A stretch of DNA of 64,000 nt from Sphingobacteriales bacterium 44-61 (lineage in GTDB: Bacteria > Bacteroidota > Bacteroidia > Chitinophagales > Chitinophagaceae). This document shows positions 26,424 to 34,685 of the stretch, piece by piece. The stretch's first letter is position 1. Every line of letters starts with the position of its first letter. The notes under the pieces were generated by a model that was not told the DNA's origin, did no database searches, and saw only the letters and a program-made list of their open reading frames with translations. The stretch covers positions 130,801 to 194,800 of the forward strand of contig MKTW01000011.1 in the NCBI GenBank assembly GCA_001898405.1, given 5' to 3'. A program made the translations under genes and the position numbers.

Positions 26424-28193
26424 CTATTTATATAATGGTCCATAAATATCGCAGGCTCTGTAATCCGAACCTTCGGCGTCCATGCCAAAGGATTTCCAGG
26501 AAGAAGGACGCATGATCTTTTCCCCGGGTACATTGTGCATGCATACGGGTATGCGAAGGATAGCAGCGAGTGTGATCAGGTCTGCGCCGATATGACCATA
26601 GCTGATAGCTCCATGATTCGCCCCCCAGTTGAACATTACACTGTATACATCTTTGAATGCATCGCTTGTTGTTAATCGGGGTACAAACCAGGTAGTAGGC
26701 CATGTTCTATCGGTTCGTTCATCCAATACCTGGTGTACATGATCCGGCAGGTCTACCGTCCAGCCTTCAGCGATCTGCAATACAGGGCCCTGGCCTTTTA
26801 CGAGATTGAGCCGGCACATGGTAACCGGCATTTCTCCTTTTGACAGGAAACTGGAAGAATACCCACCTCCGCGGAAATAATCCCGGTTAGCGGGGTACCA
26901 TGTGGTTGCATCCAGGCATTCCTTACTTTCCGCTTCACTGATTTCCCAGAATGGTTTCATTACCGGTTTTCCGTCATTGGATTGCCTGCCTGTACCATCC
27001 AGTGTAGCAGCGCCTGAATTGATCAGATGAATGAATCCTCCTGCCGCACGGCCATCAGCCTGCCATCCTGTTACACGCTGCACGGCATCGGGGCTCCAGT
27101 AAGTACGTACATCAGCAAATATCTGCGCTGTATTGGTCAGCAAATAATTCAATAGCATGGATGCTCCATTCATTGCGTCATTTTCTGTAGCAACGATATA
27201 GGGATTGCGAATACCATTCCAATCAAATGAAGAATTGAGTATTGCTTCTGAAAAATCGCCATTAGGCAAAAAATCCGTCCACTGTCTTTGTCCCTGGAAG
27301 CCTGATACCAATGCATGATGGCCCTGCGCTTCCTCTGCAAAACCAATCTCCGCCAGTTGTTCGTTGCCGGTCATCAGATCACGGATGATCATTGTCATCT
27401 TGACAACAAATTCCCAATCGCTATCTTTTTCTTCGCGTGTTTTGATCTTATGTTGCTGGTTGAAATCTTTACCTTCTTTGCAATTGGCTTTTGTCCAGGT
27501 GATGGCTTTTTCAAATTCCTGTTTATCATAGATGCCTTGTTCGATCCTGCGCAATACCTCTGTTGAATCAACATATTCTGTGCGCATGCCGAGATATTCC
27601 TGGAAAAAATCTGCATTGACGATAGACCCGGCAATACCCATCGATACCGAACCGATGGCTAGGTAGGCTTTTCCTTTCATAATGGAAGCAGCGAGGCCGG
27701 CCCTTGCAAAACGCAGTAGGGATTCTTTGACATCAGCAGGGATCAGTTGATCACCCATGTCCTGCACATCTCTGCCATATATTCCAAAGCAGGGAAGGCC
27801 TTTTTGTGTATGCGCTGCCAGTGTAGCTGCCAGGTATACAGCTCCGGGCCTTTCGGTGCCATTGAATCCCCAGATAGCTTTTGGCAACAAGCTGTCCATG
27901 TCCATGGTTTCAGAACCATAACACCAACATGGTGTAACGGACAGTGAAATGCCTACGTTATGCGCTGCAAATTTTTCTGCACAAGCTGCCGCTTCTTTTA
28001 TACCACCGATAGTTGTGTCTGCAATAATACATTCTACTGACGTGCCATCAGGATATCTTAGTTCAGCTGTGTATAGTTTTGCTACAGCCTTTGCCATATT
28101 CATGGTTGTTTCTTCCAGGGATTCGCGGATACCCCCAAGCCTTCCATCAATAATCGGGCGGATACCGATCTTTGGATAGCTATTCCTTTTCAT
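26424..28193 (-). CDS. fucI: L-fucose isomerase (also D-arabinose isomerase)
   Basis: 589 residues against 591 in E. coli FucI, with near-identical blocks: [10 protein letters not shown] at the N terminus, [73 protein letters not shown] and [18 protein letters not shown]. The manganese ligands expected in these blocks (Glu in EAIL, Asp in ATEND, His in the NHGA/YGH region) are present. The enzyme interconverts L-fucose and L-fuculose, and D-arabinose and D-ribulose. It is the first gene of an operon with the AraB-type kinase. The 199-base divergent gap to the gene at 28393 must hold its promoter, but no consensus element is clear. Confidence 0.94.
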   Translation of the reverse strand: MKRNSYPKIGIRPIIDGRLGGIRESLEETTMNMAKAVAKLYTAELRYPDGTSVECIIADTTIGGIKEAAACAEKFAAHNVGISLSVTPCWCYGSETMDMDSLLPKAIWGFNGTERPGAVYLAATLAAHTQKGLPCFGIYGRDVQDMGDQLIPADVKESLLRFARAGLAASIMKGKAYLAIGSVSMGIAGSIVNADFFQEYLGMRTEYVDSTEVLRRIEQGIYDKQEFEKAITWTKANCKEGKDFNQQHKIKTREEKDSDWEFVVKMTMIIRDLMTGNEQLAEIGFAEEAQGHHALVSGFQGQRQWTDFLPNGDFSEAILNSSFDWNGIRNPYIVATENDAMNGASMLLNYLLTNTAQIFADVRTYWSPDAVQRVTGWQADGRAAGGFIHLINSGAATLDGTGRQSNDGKPVMKPFWEISEAESKECLDATTWYPANRDYFRGGGYSSSFLSKGEMPVTMCRLNLVKGQGPVLQIAEGWTVDLPDHVHQVLDERTDRTWPTTWFVPRLTTSDAFKDVYSVMFNWGANHGAISYGHIGADLITLAAILRIPVCMHNVPGEKIMRPSSWKSFGMDAEGSDYRACDIYGPLYK

Positions 28194-28392
28194 AAGTTAT
28201 AATTGTTGTTGTGATCAATGCAGGCAATTCGCCCTGATTTTTTATCAAAACCAGGTTTAAAATTAGAAGGGAATGCCTCGGGCTTTTTGTAGAATTCTAG
28301 CAAGCTGTTGTAGGAAATTACCGAGAGGAAGAAAGGCCTTCCTAAGTTCAGGTAAATGAAGCCGGGTGTGCCTCAATAAACTTTAGAACATT

Positions 28393-28986
28393 ATGGCAAC
28401 TTTAAGAAATATCCAGGCTGCTTTTAACCTGGTGATGCGAGGCCGTTTTTATATCAATGCCAAAGAGGTGAATGAGCAACTAAGTACCGGCCAACAGCAA
28501 CAAATGAAAACAATGGCTACACAACTGATAGATGAATACAATGCACAGTTTAAAAAACCAGCGCCGAAAACAGACGCGGTAGCTGCGCAGAAAAAAGAAA
28601 TTAGGAAAGCCACTCCACCAACAGATAAATGTAAGCGGCAATTATGGGAGATGGGTTTAGAATTGGGGAGTTTCATCAGTGGCGAAGGCAAAGATGCACA
28701 ATTGATAGAGCATGATTGCAATACAAACCAGTTTAAAATCGCCTGGCTGGATAAAGCAAAAAACAAGATCATGTTTACCAGCATCAACCAGCAGCAAATC
28801 AAGAACTATAAATCGTCCACTCAATTTCCTTTTTTATTATGCAATCATTGCAAAGGTGTTGGCTATTTTATGGAATATGACTGGTATCAGATGGGAGTAG
28901 GCAGTAGTTTTTATGCACGCAGTACCAAACAGCGCTTATATACTTGTGGAGTATGCAGTGGTAAAGGATATATTCAAGTGAGATAA
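28393..28986 (+). CDS. Hypothetical protein with C-terminal DnaJ-like zinc ribbon
   Basis: 197 residues, no signal peptide. I do not recognise the N-terminal part, which is basic and Gln/Lys-rich around residues 30-75. The C terminus holds two CxxCxGxG units, CNHCKGVGYF and CGVCSGKGYI, separated by about 30 residues. This is the spacing and sequence of half of a DnaJ-type zinc domain, so it should bind one zinc ion and may bind protein or nucleic acid. It stands alone, divergent from fucI, and is followed by a possible terminator at 29032. Function unknown. Confidence 0.75.
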   Translation: MATLRNIQAAFNLVMRGRFYINAKEVNEQLSTGQQQQMKTMATQLIDEYNAQFKKPAPKTDAVAAQKKEIRKATPPTDKCKRQLWEMGLELGSFISGEGKDAQLIEHDCNTNQFKIAWLDKAKNKIMFTSINQQQIKNYKSSTQFPFLLCNHCKGVGYFMEYDWYQMGVGSSFYARSTKQRLYTCGVCSGKGYIQVR

Positions 28987-29031
28987 AGATTTTTGCGCCG
29001 TCGCCAGAACCTGCCCATAACATAACATCAA

Positions 29032-29055
29032 ATTCCCGGCACTACCGGGGATTTT
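29032..29055 (+). terminator. Possible rho-independent terminator
   Basis: Eight-base stem (ATTCCCGG / CCGGGGAT with one G-T pair) around a CACTA loop, followed by TTTT. It lies 46 bases after the zinc-ribbon gene stop. The T run is short, so termination efficiency is uncertain. The remaining bases to 29212 hold no gene I can support. Confidence 0.4.
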
Positions 29056-29212
29056 CAATGCTTACGCTTTTCAATGCAGCTAAGAATCCAGTCTCTGTAA
29101 CAACAATTTTATTATGTTTTCGTTATATATGTAACTCAGGAAATTATGCAGCCAAACAGGATGGGAATGTCCACTATGAATAAAGCCCATTCTAACTAAT
29201 ATACACCAAAAC

Positions 29213-30712
29213 ATGAGAAGAAAATTGACCCCATTAGCGATTGTCGCAACCATGTTGCTACTCGTTTCTAATTCCTCTTACAGTCAGCAACACGACATAT
29301 TGATATCCTTAAGCGCTGGCCCTGCGTTTACAAGTGCCAGCCAAAAAGATTACAGGCAGGGGAATGGCTATGGTTTGCAGGCAGATGCCTTTGTGCCATT
29401 TTACAGGAAAGGTTGGGATGGAAGTGTAAAAGGAAGTGGCTTTACTTTAGGAATAAATGCAGGCATAAATTATGCTTCGCTAAAAAATTTGCAACCAGAC
29501 GTAGAAGTGATCGGAGGAAAATATCTGGTGTACAACGGCATTACCAATATAAGCAACAGTAGTTTTAAAAAATACTCTGGCAGCTTTTCAGGAATTGCCG
29601 GGCTCCAGGCCCAATTTGCCTTTGGTAAATTTATTATATCGCCAATAATAAGTACTGGCTATATATCCGTTAAACAGGAAGGATATTCTCAAACAGGGAG
29701 TTTTTCAGTCAATGGTCAACCTTTATCAAAAGATCTTGCCAGGCAGGATGCAGTAAATGAATCGGGCTTTTTAGTAAAGCCGCAGCTAAAATTTGGATAT
29801 ACAGTATCAGACAGGGTTCAGTTATATCTTGGTGCAGCCTTCACTACTGGTCCTCAAATGGAATATACCCTGCACACATTGGTACCGCAAGGAGGCTTTA
29901 AAGAAGATAATAAGTATGAGGTGGATCAGATAAAAAATGGTAGCTATTCGGAGTCCAAATCAAAAAGCAGGTATAAAACAAGCGAAATACACCTGGGTAT
30001 AGGTATTAGATTGGGAAAAAGCAGCAGAAAAAAACCAAGAGGAAAAGTTACTAAGCCAGGTGATAATGGTATGTTACAAGCAAGTAATGCTGACAGTACT
30101 AAAAACCCGCTGTACAATCCTTCAGGAATGGAAGCCACAAATCCCTTAGCTATGGCTTTGCCGGGAAGTCCCATAGGCGGCATAGTGGTAAAAGGCGGTA
30201 AAAATCCGGGAGGAAACCTAATGGTTGCAACAAGCGATAGCAATGGGAAATTTGAACTCAATGGACTGGAAGTGGGTGCTTATCAATTTAACCTTACACC
30301 GGGTCAAAATCCGGGAGCAAACGAGGTAACAAGCGTGGGAACTGTGCGGCCAGGTACCAAGGGAAGCGGTGCGACATCTTCCTCTTATGCGGCTGGCCGT
30401 CTTTCAACCGATACAACAAAAAATCCATTGTATGAAGGCAGCGGTAACTCCGGAAGCAATCCAATGTATGAGGCCTCGGCCCGACCCGGTTCACCTATTG
30501 GCGGTATTGTTGTGAAAGGAGGTAAAAACCCAGGCGGGAATATGATAAATCTCTCCGTTGATAAAAATGGAACAATACAGTTTGAGGTTTTAGAAGCTGG
30601 TAACTATAAATTTATTATTCAGACACCAGAAAATCCAAATCCTGGCAAACAGAAAAAAGTAAAAGAGAAAGCTACCTCTGGTTTGAAAGACACCTTAAAA
30701 ACAAATGTGTAA
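29213..30712 (+). CDS. Hypothetical outer-membrane-like protein with two C-terminal repeat units
   Basis: 499 residues with a signal peptide (cleavage near SYSQQ, residues 22-26). Residues about 27-275 alternate polar and hydrophobic residues with aromatic ends (LISLSAGPAFTS, FGKFIISPIISTGYIS, VQLYLGAAFTTGP), as in small outer-membrane beta-barrels. A basic stretch follows (KSSRKKPRGK). The C-terminal half carries two units about 107 residues apart. Each begins with KNPLY and holds the same 18-residue block GSPIGGIVVKGGKNPGGN, followed by an Ig-like/carboxypeptidase-regulatory-like segment ending in GAYQFNL or GNYKFII. I do not recognise a named family. Likely cell-envelope protein of unknown role. 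Confidence 0.78.
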   Translation: MRRKLTPLAIVATMLLLVSNSSYSQQHDILISLSAGPAFTSASQKDYRQGNGYGLQADAFVPFYRKGWDGSVKGSGFTLGINAGINYASLKNLQPDVEVIGGKYLVYNGITNISNSSFKKYSGSFSGIAGLQAQFAFGKFIISPIISTGYISVKQEGYSQTGSFSVNGQPLSKDLARQDAVNESGFLVKPQLKFGYTVSDRVQLYLGAAFTTGPQMEYTLHTLVPQGGFKEDNKYEVDQIKNGSYSESKSKSRYKTSEIHLGIGIRLGKSSRKKPRGKVTKPGDNGMLQASNADSTKNPLYNPSGMEATNPLAMALPGSPIGGIVVKGGKNPGGNLMVATSDSNGKFELNGLEVGAYQFNLTPGQNPGANEVTSVGTVRPGTKGSGATSSSYAAGRLSTDTTKNPLYEGSGNSGSNPMYEASARPGSPIGGIVVKGGKNPGGNMINLSVDKNGTIQFEVLEAGNYKFIIQTPENPNPGKQKKVKEKATSGLKDTLKTNV

Positions 30713-30982
30713 ATATCAGCGGTAGCTGCCTGGCAGGTATCAAAAGTCATCCGGTTTTACAGGGCTATGTCCCACTCTTGTTACTTTCTTTTATCGGGCT
30801 TGCCCAGGCTTTTGCCGGCAGCAGTACTGTCCAAAAAGCCTGTTTTTGGATTGCCTGGCGAAGCAGATTTTCTATTATGATGTACCAGTAGTTCACCTGT
30901 ACCGGCAGTGAAATTTCGTGCGTCAATTTTGTGTCAGAATAGTGGTAGAAAGCGGAGAAAACTGAGAAGAATTGACACACGG
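30713..30982. other. Intergenic region without supportable gene
   Basis: Between the repeat protein and the tRNA-Leu terminator. A 71-codon minus-strand frame (30765-30980) has no recognisable domain, so I do not call it. No strong repeats or promoter elements are seen. Confidence 0.4.
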
Positions 30983-31022
30983 AAAAATAAAAAAGCTCTG
31001 TAAGTCAACAACTTACAGAGCT
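30983..31022 (-). terminator. Rho-independent terminator of tRNA-Leu
   Basis: A perfect 12-base inverted repeat (AGCTCTGTAAGT, 5-base loop, ACTTACAGAGCT; 30994-31022) is followed on the minus strand by TTTTTATTTTT. It begins 7 bases after the tRNA-Leu 3' end on that strand. Confidence 0.88.
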
Positions 31023-31028
31023 ATAACG

Positions 31029-31112
31029 TGCCCAGGACTGGAATCGAACCAGCACATTCTTGCGAACGGCAGATTTTGAGTCTGCTGCGTCTACCAATTC
31101 CGCCACCTGGGC
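31029..31112 (-). tRNA. tRNA-Leu (anticodon CAA)
   Basis: 84 bases on the minus strand. Acceptor arms GCCCAGG and CCTGGGC pair fully, with discriminator A. The anticodon stem GCAGA/TCTGC encloses CTCAAAA, giving anticodon CAA (codon UUG). A long class II variable arm (CGTTCGCAAGAATG region) and a TTCGATT T-loop are present. CCA is not encoded. A strong terminator follows. Confidence 0.96.
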
Positions 31113-31343
31113 TGCTGATTGGGGTTGCAATATTACAGCTTTCCGGCCATTTGCTGTGAAGTGTACCGCAAATATTTTTTAGCATCATCAATTCACTTGC
31201 AACAACTCTTTTTGGGCAGTAATATCTTCCTGACAAGGTTCCACAATTTCTTTAATAACTCCATGATCTTCCTTTTGCATTTGATCAGCCGCGCTGCTTT
31301 ACCGCTGGAATAATTCACGGCTTATTCTCCGGAATTTTCCAAC

Positions 31344-31351
31344 TACTTTTG
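31344..31351 (+). promoter_or_regulatory. Putative -7 promoter element
   Basis: TACTTTTG matches TAnnTTTG and lies 31 bases before the ATG of the dehydrogenase-like gene at 31383. No clear -33 element. The rest of 31113-31382 holds nothing else I can support. Confidence 0.35.
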
Positions 31352-31382
31352 CTGCGCGCTGAACGATTGCAAATTTACGACT

Positions 31383-32585
31383 ATGATTAGAATCGGACTG
31401 ATCCGTGAAGGAAAAATACCCGCTGATAACCGGGTAGCCCTGACTCCCGCTCAATGTAAATGGATACACAAGCAATTGCCTGATGTAAAAGTGGTGGCAC
31501 AAACCTCGCCCAGCCGTTGTTTTACCGATCGTGAATACACGGCCGCAGGTGTAGAAGTAAGAGAGGACCTGAGTGACTGCGATATCCTGATGGGTATCAA
31601 AGAAGTGCCGGTAGCCCAACTGCTTCCCGGCAAAACCTACCTGTTCTTCTCCCATACCAAGAAAAAGCAACCGCATAACCGGGAACTGCTCCGCACCATA
31701 CTCGACAGGAAAATACGCCTGATAGATTATGAATGCCTGGAACATGAAGATGGGCAGCGCATCATCGGGTTTGGGTTTTTTGCCGGGGTAGTAGGGGCGC
31801 ATAATGGAATAATGGCTTATGGTAACCGCACCGGCCTGTATTCGCTCGACAGGGTGTATAAGGAAAGAAGCTTCCGCGAACTGATACACCATTACTTCGG
31901 ACTTCGTTTACCGAATGTCAAAATAGCCGTTACAGGCAGTGGCCGCGTTGCGCATGGTATTCTTGAGATCATGAACCTGATGGGTATTCATGAAGTGGAG
32001 CCAGATGATTACCTGCGCCGCCGGTTTTCCTATCCTGTGTACACGCAACTGAAAGGACCTGACCTGTACCGCCATAAAAAAACAGGCACGTATAGCCGTG
32101 TAGACTTTCATGATCATCCCGGTGAATATGAATGCCGGTTCCTTCCTTATGCTGCGCAAACGGATATCCTGATGAACGGGATTTACTGGGATAAAGATGT
32201 ACCGCGTTTGTTTGAAAAGGAGGATGTGGCGGCTGATGATTTTATTATCCAGACTATTGCCGATATAACAGATGATGCAGATGGCTCTGTGCCGATCAAC
32301 CTTGGCGATCAGACGATCGAAGATCCTGTGTATGGTGTTGACCGGAACACGCTGCAGAAAACTTCTCCATACCTGGAAAACTCTATTGACGTGATGGCCG
32401 TAGGCAATCTTCCTAATGAGCTGCCAAGAGATGCTTCGCGTTATTTCGGAGAACAGCTGATCAAGTTTGTATTGGAGGACCTGGCAAAGGGAAGTTCTCC
32501 GATTATTGAAAGAGCAACAATGACCAATGAAGGAAAACTGACCAGTTCATATTCCTATCTGGAGGATTATGTCAAAGGACTCTAA
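31383..32585 (+). CDS. Saccharopine/alanine dehydrogenase-like NAD(P) enzyme
   Basis: 400 residues, cytoplasmic. The N terminus IRIGLIREGKIPADNRVALTP is the alanine dehydrogenase/transhydrogenase N-terminal pattern (Arg and Lys of the substrate pocket), and a dinucleotide-binding segment follows at residues about 180-190 (KIAVTGSGRVAHGILEIMNLMG). The C-terminal region (YGVDRNTLQKTSPYLENSIDVMAVGNLPNELP) resembles lysine-forming saccharopine dehydrogenases, which cleave saccharopine to lysine and 2-oxoglutarate. A bacterial role in lysine or saccharopine metabolism is plausible but not shown. Single-gene unit between tRNA-Leu and a convergent lipoprotein gene. Confidence 0.82.
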   Translation: MIRIGLIREGKIPADNRVALTPAQCKWIHKQLPDVKVVAQTSPSRCFTDREYTAAGVEVREDLSDCDILMGIKEVPVAQLLPGKTYLFFSHTKKKQPHNRELLRTILDRKIRLIDYECLEHEDGQRIIGFGFFAGVVGAHNGIMAYGNRTGLYSLDRVYKERSFRELIHHYFGLRLPNVKIAVTGSGRVAHGILEIMNLMGIHEVEPDDYLRRRFSYPVYTQLKGPDLYRHKKTGTYSRVDFHDHPGEYECRFLPYAAQTDILMNGIYWDKDVPRLFEKEDVAADDFIIQTIADITDDADGSVPINLGDQTIEDPVYGVDRNTLQKTSPYLENSIDVMAVGNLPNELPRDASRYFGEQLIKFVLEDLAKGSSPIIERATMTNEGKLTSSYSYLEDYVKGL

Positions 32586-32613
32586 TAAAACCTGTCTGGC
32601 TTAACGCTGTTTC

Positions 32614-32787
32614 TTAGTGTTTCTTTTGTTGACCCGGCGCATATGGCTTGGCGGATTTGGAACCGGTTATTTTTTTAGCCTGTCCTGGGGGGAGTGGCTT
32701 GGAGGAATGAGAATGGTGATGATGGGAGCAGGCAGTAAAAATAATACCCGCACCTATTGAGAGAAAAAGGAGTTTGAGCGTTTTCAT
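32614..32787 (-). CDS. Small His-rich lipoprotein
   Basis: 57 residues from the ATG at 32787 (an in-frame ATG at 32805 would add six). A lipoprotein signal ends in FTAC, followed by SHHHHSHSS and the proline/glycine motif LPPGQAKKITGSKSAKPYAPGQQKKH. Small Bacteroidota lipoproteins with PPGQAKK...KSA..YAPGQ form a recurrent family; the database label quinol oxidase subunit 4 that some carry is not supported by anything seen here. The histidines suggest metal binding in the envelope. Function unknown. Confidence 0.75.
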   Translation of the reverse strand: MKTLKLLFLSIGAGIIFTACSHHHHSHSSKPLPPGQAKKITGSKSAKPYAPGQQKKH

Positions 32788-32857
32788 ATCGGTTGAATTT
32801 TTCAATGGGTAAATATATTAGATCATCTGAGCCGGAAAAGCAGCCTGATAAAGTATT

Positions 32858-33577
32858 TTACAGATACAAGTAATAATCCTTCAAAAGCTTGCTGAATTCA
32901 GTAGTATAATCGCTGGAGTTTTCTTTTATGGCCAATTCTTCCATTTGTAAAACTCCTTCTTTTTTTCCGCCTGCAATTAACACTCTGAAAAAAGAATGTG
33001 CTCTTGACTGCTTCACCATGCATATTGTTCCCAATTTCATACCATATTTTGAGATAGCAGCTTTTATCTCTTCATGTCTTTTGAATGGCAGCAAAAGAAA
33101 AAAACGCCCATCATCTTTCAACTGCCTGGAAATAATACCTAAAAGCTCACTGATCAACAACCCGGCATCGTGATGAGCGGTGTTTTTCAACATATTTCCT
33201 GAAGTAAGCTCATTCTCATAAAAAGGTGGATTGCTGATGATGTTATCGTATTGCTTATTAAAATCAAATACGCGGGCATCGCCATGCAAAATATGGATGC
33301 GGTCTTTCCAGGGGGAGTTTGCTGTATTTTCCTTTGCCTGTTCTGCTGCTGCTTTATCGATCTCAATAGCATCGATCTGTGCATTCACCTCTTGTGCGAT
33401 CATCAGGCTCAATAATCCTGTGCCTGTTCCGATATCGAGGATGTTGTTCCCTTTTGTGTTGTGAGCTATATTCTTTGCAGCCCATGCACCAAAAAGGCAG
33501 GCATCTGTGGTTACCTTCATGGCAGCCTGTTCCTGGTGTACCGTAAATTGTTTAAAGCGGAAATAATTGTTAGCCAT
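32858..33577 (-). CDS. trmN6: tRNA1(Val) (adenine-37-N6)-methyltransferase
   Basis: 239 residues from MANNYFRFKQF (33577); seven extra N-terminal residues in the open frame would overlap tsaD. Starts with FRFKQFTVHQEQAAMKVTTDACLFGAW, the TrmN6/YfiC signature, then the SAM motif ILDIGTGTGLLSLMIA and the amino-methyltransferase motif NPPF at residues 116-119 in DNIISNPPFYEN. It methylates N6 of adenine 37 in tRNA-Val using S-adenosylmethionine. It starts 14 bases after the tsaD stop on the same strand, so two tRNA anticodon-loop modification genes are co-transcribed. Confidence 0.9.
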   Translation of the reverse strand: MANNYFRFKQFTVHQEQAAMKVTTDACLFGAWAAKNIAHNTKGNNILDIGTGTGLLSLMIAQEVNAQIDAIEIDKAAAEQAKENTANSPWKDRIHILHGDARVFDFNKQYDNIISNPPFYENELTSGNMLKNTAHHDAGLLISELLGIISRQLKDDGRFFLLLPFKRHEEIKAAISKYGMKLGTICMVKQSRAHSFFRVLIAGGKKEGVLQMEELAIKENSSDYTTEFSKLLKDYYLYL

Positions 33578-33591
33578 CTCGATGATTATGA

Positions 33592-34635
33592 TTACCACTC
33601 TGCTCTCGCAGAGGCTTCAATATCCAGGCCTGCAAATTGCCCTGCCTGGTATTTATAATAACCCGTGATAGCGATCATGGCTGCATTGTCTGTACAATAT
33701 TGAAAAGCGGGAATGAATGTTCTCCAGCCTTGTTGCTTTCCCATTTCTTCGAAAGCTTTCCGCAATCCGCTGTTGGCTGAAACGCCACCGGCAAGGCAAA
33801 TATCCCTGATGCCTGTTTCCTGCGCTGCTTTCCGGAGTTTGTGTAATAGTATGGTCACAATGCGCTGTTGAATGGATGCACAGATATCATTCAGGTTTTC
33901 CTGGATGAATTGATAACGTTCCTGTTCACTTGCTCTGAATTCTTCCTTATACACGAGGCTGGTACCTGCATTCTGCAGGAAATAAAGAATAGATGTTTTT
34001 AACCCACTGAAGCTGAAATCGAGCCCCGGGATGCGGGGTTCAGGGAACTGGAACCTGTCAGGATTCCCTTCTTTTGCATACTTATCGATCAGCGGACCGC
34101 CAGGGTAGGGAAGACCCAGCAACTTGGCGGATTTATCAAACGCTTCGCCGGCTGCATCGTCAATAGTTTCACCGATCACCCGCAGTTGAGTAGGCGATTC
34201 GCAGATCACGATCTGTGTATGTCCTCCACTTACAGTAAGGCATAAAAAAGGAAAAGAAGGTTTGGGATCAGCGATCAGGTTGGCCAGTACATGCGCCTGC
34301 ATATGATGCACTGCGATCAGTGGTTTGTTCAATGCAAGCGACAGGGATTTGGCAAATTGTGCGCCTACCAGCAATGAACCGATGAGGCCGGGAGCCTGTG
34401 TAAAAGCAATGGCATCCACGGACGGCAAAGAGCAGTTTGCAGACGAAAGGGCTGTGTCCACTACCGGTACTATATTCTGTGCATGTGCACGGCTGGCCAG
34501 TTCAGGCACCACACCACCGTATTTTTCATGAACGGATTGATTGGCGATAAAATTCGACAATATCTTTCCGTCCGTGCATACGGCTGCAGATGTTTCATCA
34601 CAACTCGATTCGATCGCAAGAATAGTAACAGACAT
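33592..34635 (-). CDS. tsaD: tRNA N6-adenosine threonylcarbamoyltransferase
   Basis: 347 residues from MSVTILAIESSCDETS at 34635; the open frame extends upstream but the added residues are not family-like. Hallmarks: IESSCDETS, ANQSVHEKYGGVVPELASRAH, the metal-binding HxxxH in HHMQAH, LTVSGGHTQI, GEAFDK...GLPYPGGP, and a late Asp in CTDNAAMIA. TsaD transfers the threonylcarbamoyl group to adenosine 37 of ANN-decoding tRNAs, with TsaB and TsaE (not in this window). Upstream of trmN6 in a two-gene unit. Confidence 0.97.
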   Translation of the reverse strand: MSVTILAIESSCDETSAAVCTDGKILSNFIANQSVHEKYGGVVPELASRAHAQNIVPVVDTALSSANCSLPSVDAIAFTQAPGLIGSLLVGAQFAKSLSLALNKPLIAVHHMQAHVLANLIADPKPSFPFLCLTVSGGHTQIVICESPTQLRVIGETIDDAAGEAFDKSAKLLGLPYPGGPLIDKYAKEGNPDRFQFPEPRIPGLDFSFSGLKTSILYFLQNAGTSLVYKEEFRASEQERYQFIQENLNDICASIQQRIVTILLHKLRKAAQETGIRDICLAGGVSANSGLRKAFEEMGKQQGWRTFIPAFQYCTDNAAMIAITGYYKYQAGQFAGLDIEASARAEW

Positions 34636-34653
34636 GCAGGTAAAGAATTTGTG

Positions 34654-34661
34654 CAAAGGTA
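34654..34661 (-). promoter_or_regulatory. Putative -7 promoter element of tsaD
   Basis: On the minus strand the bases read TACCTTTG, matching TAnnTTTG, 18 bases before the tsaD ATG. No -33 element is evident. Confidence 0.35.
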
Positions 34662-34685
34662 GCGAAGGCCGGCGATTTCGATGGC

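Noticed and set aside
30765-30980. 71-residue minus-strand reading frame
   Set aside because: No domain, no promoter, no start-site support; the sequence looks like non-coding intergenic DNA.
31193-31264. 23-residue amphipathic minus-strand mini-frame before tRNA-Leu
   Set aside because: Has an AGGAAG upstream of ATG, but too short and without any conservation data; could be chance.
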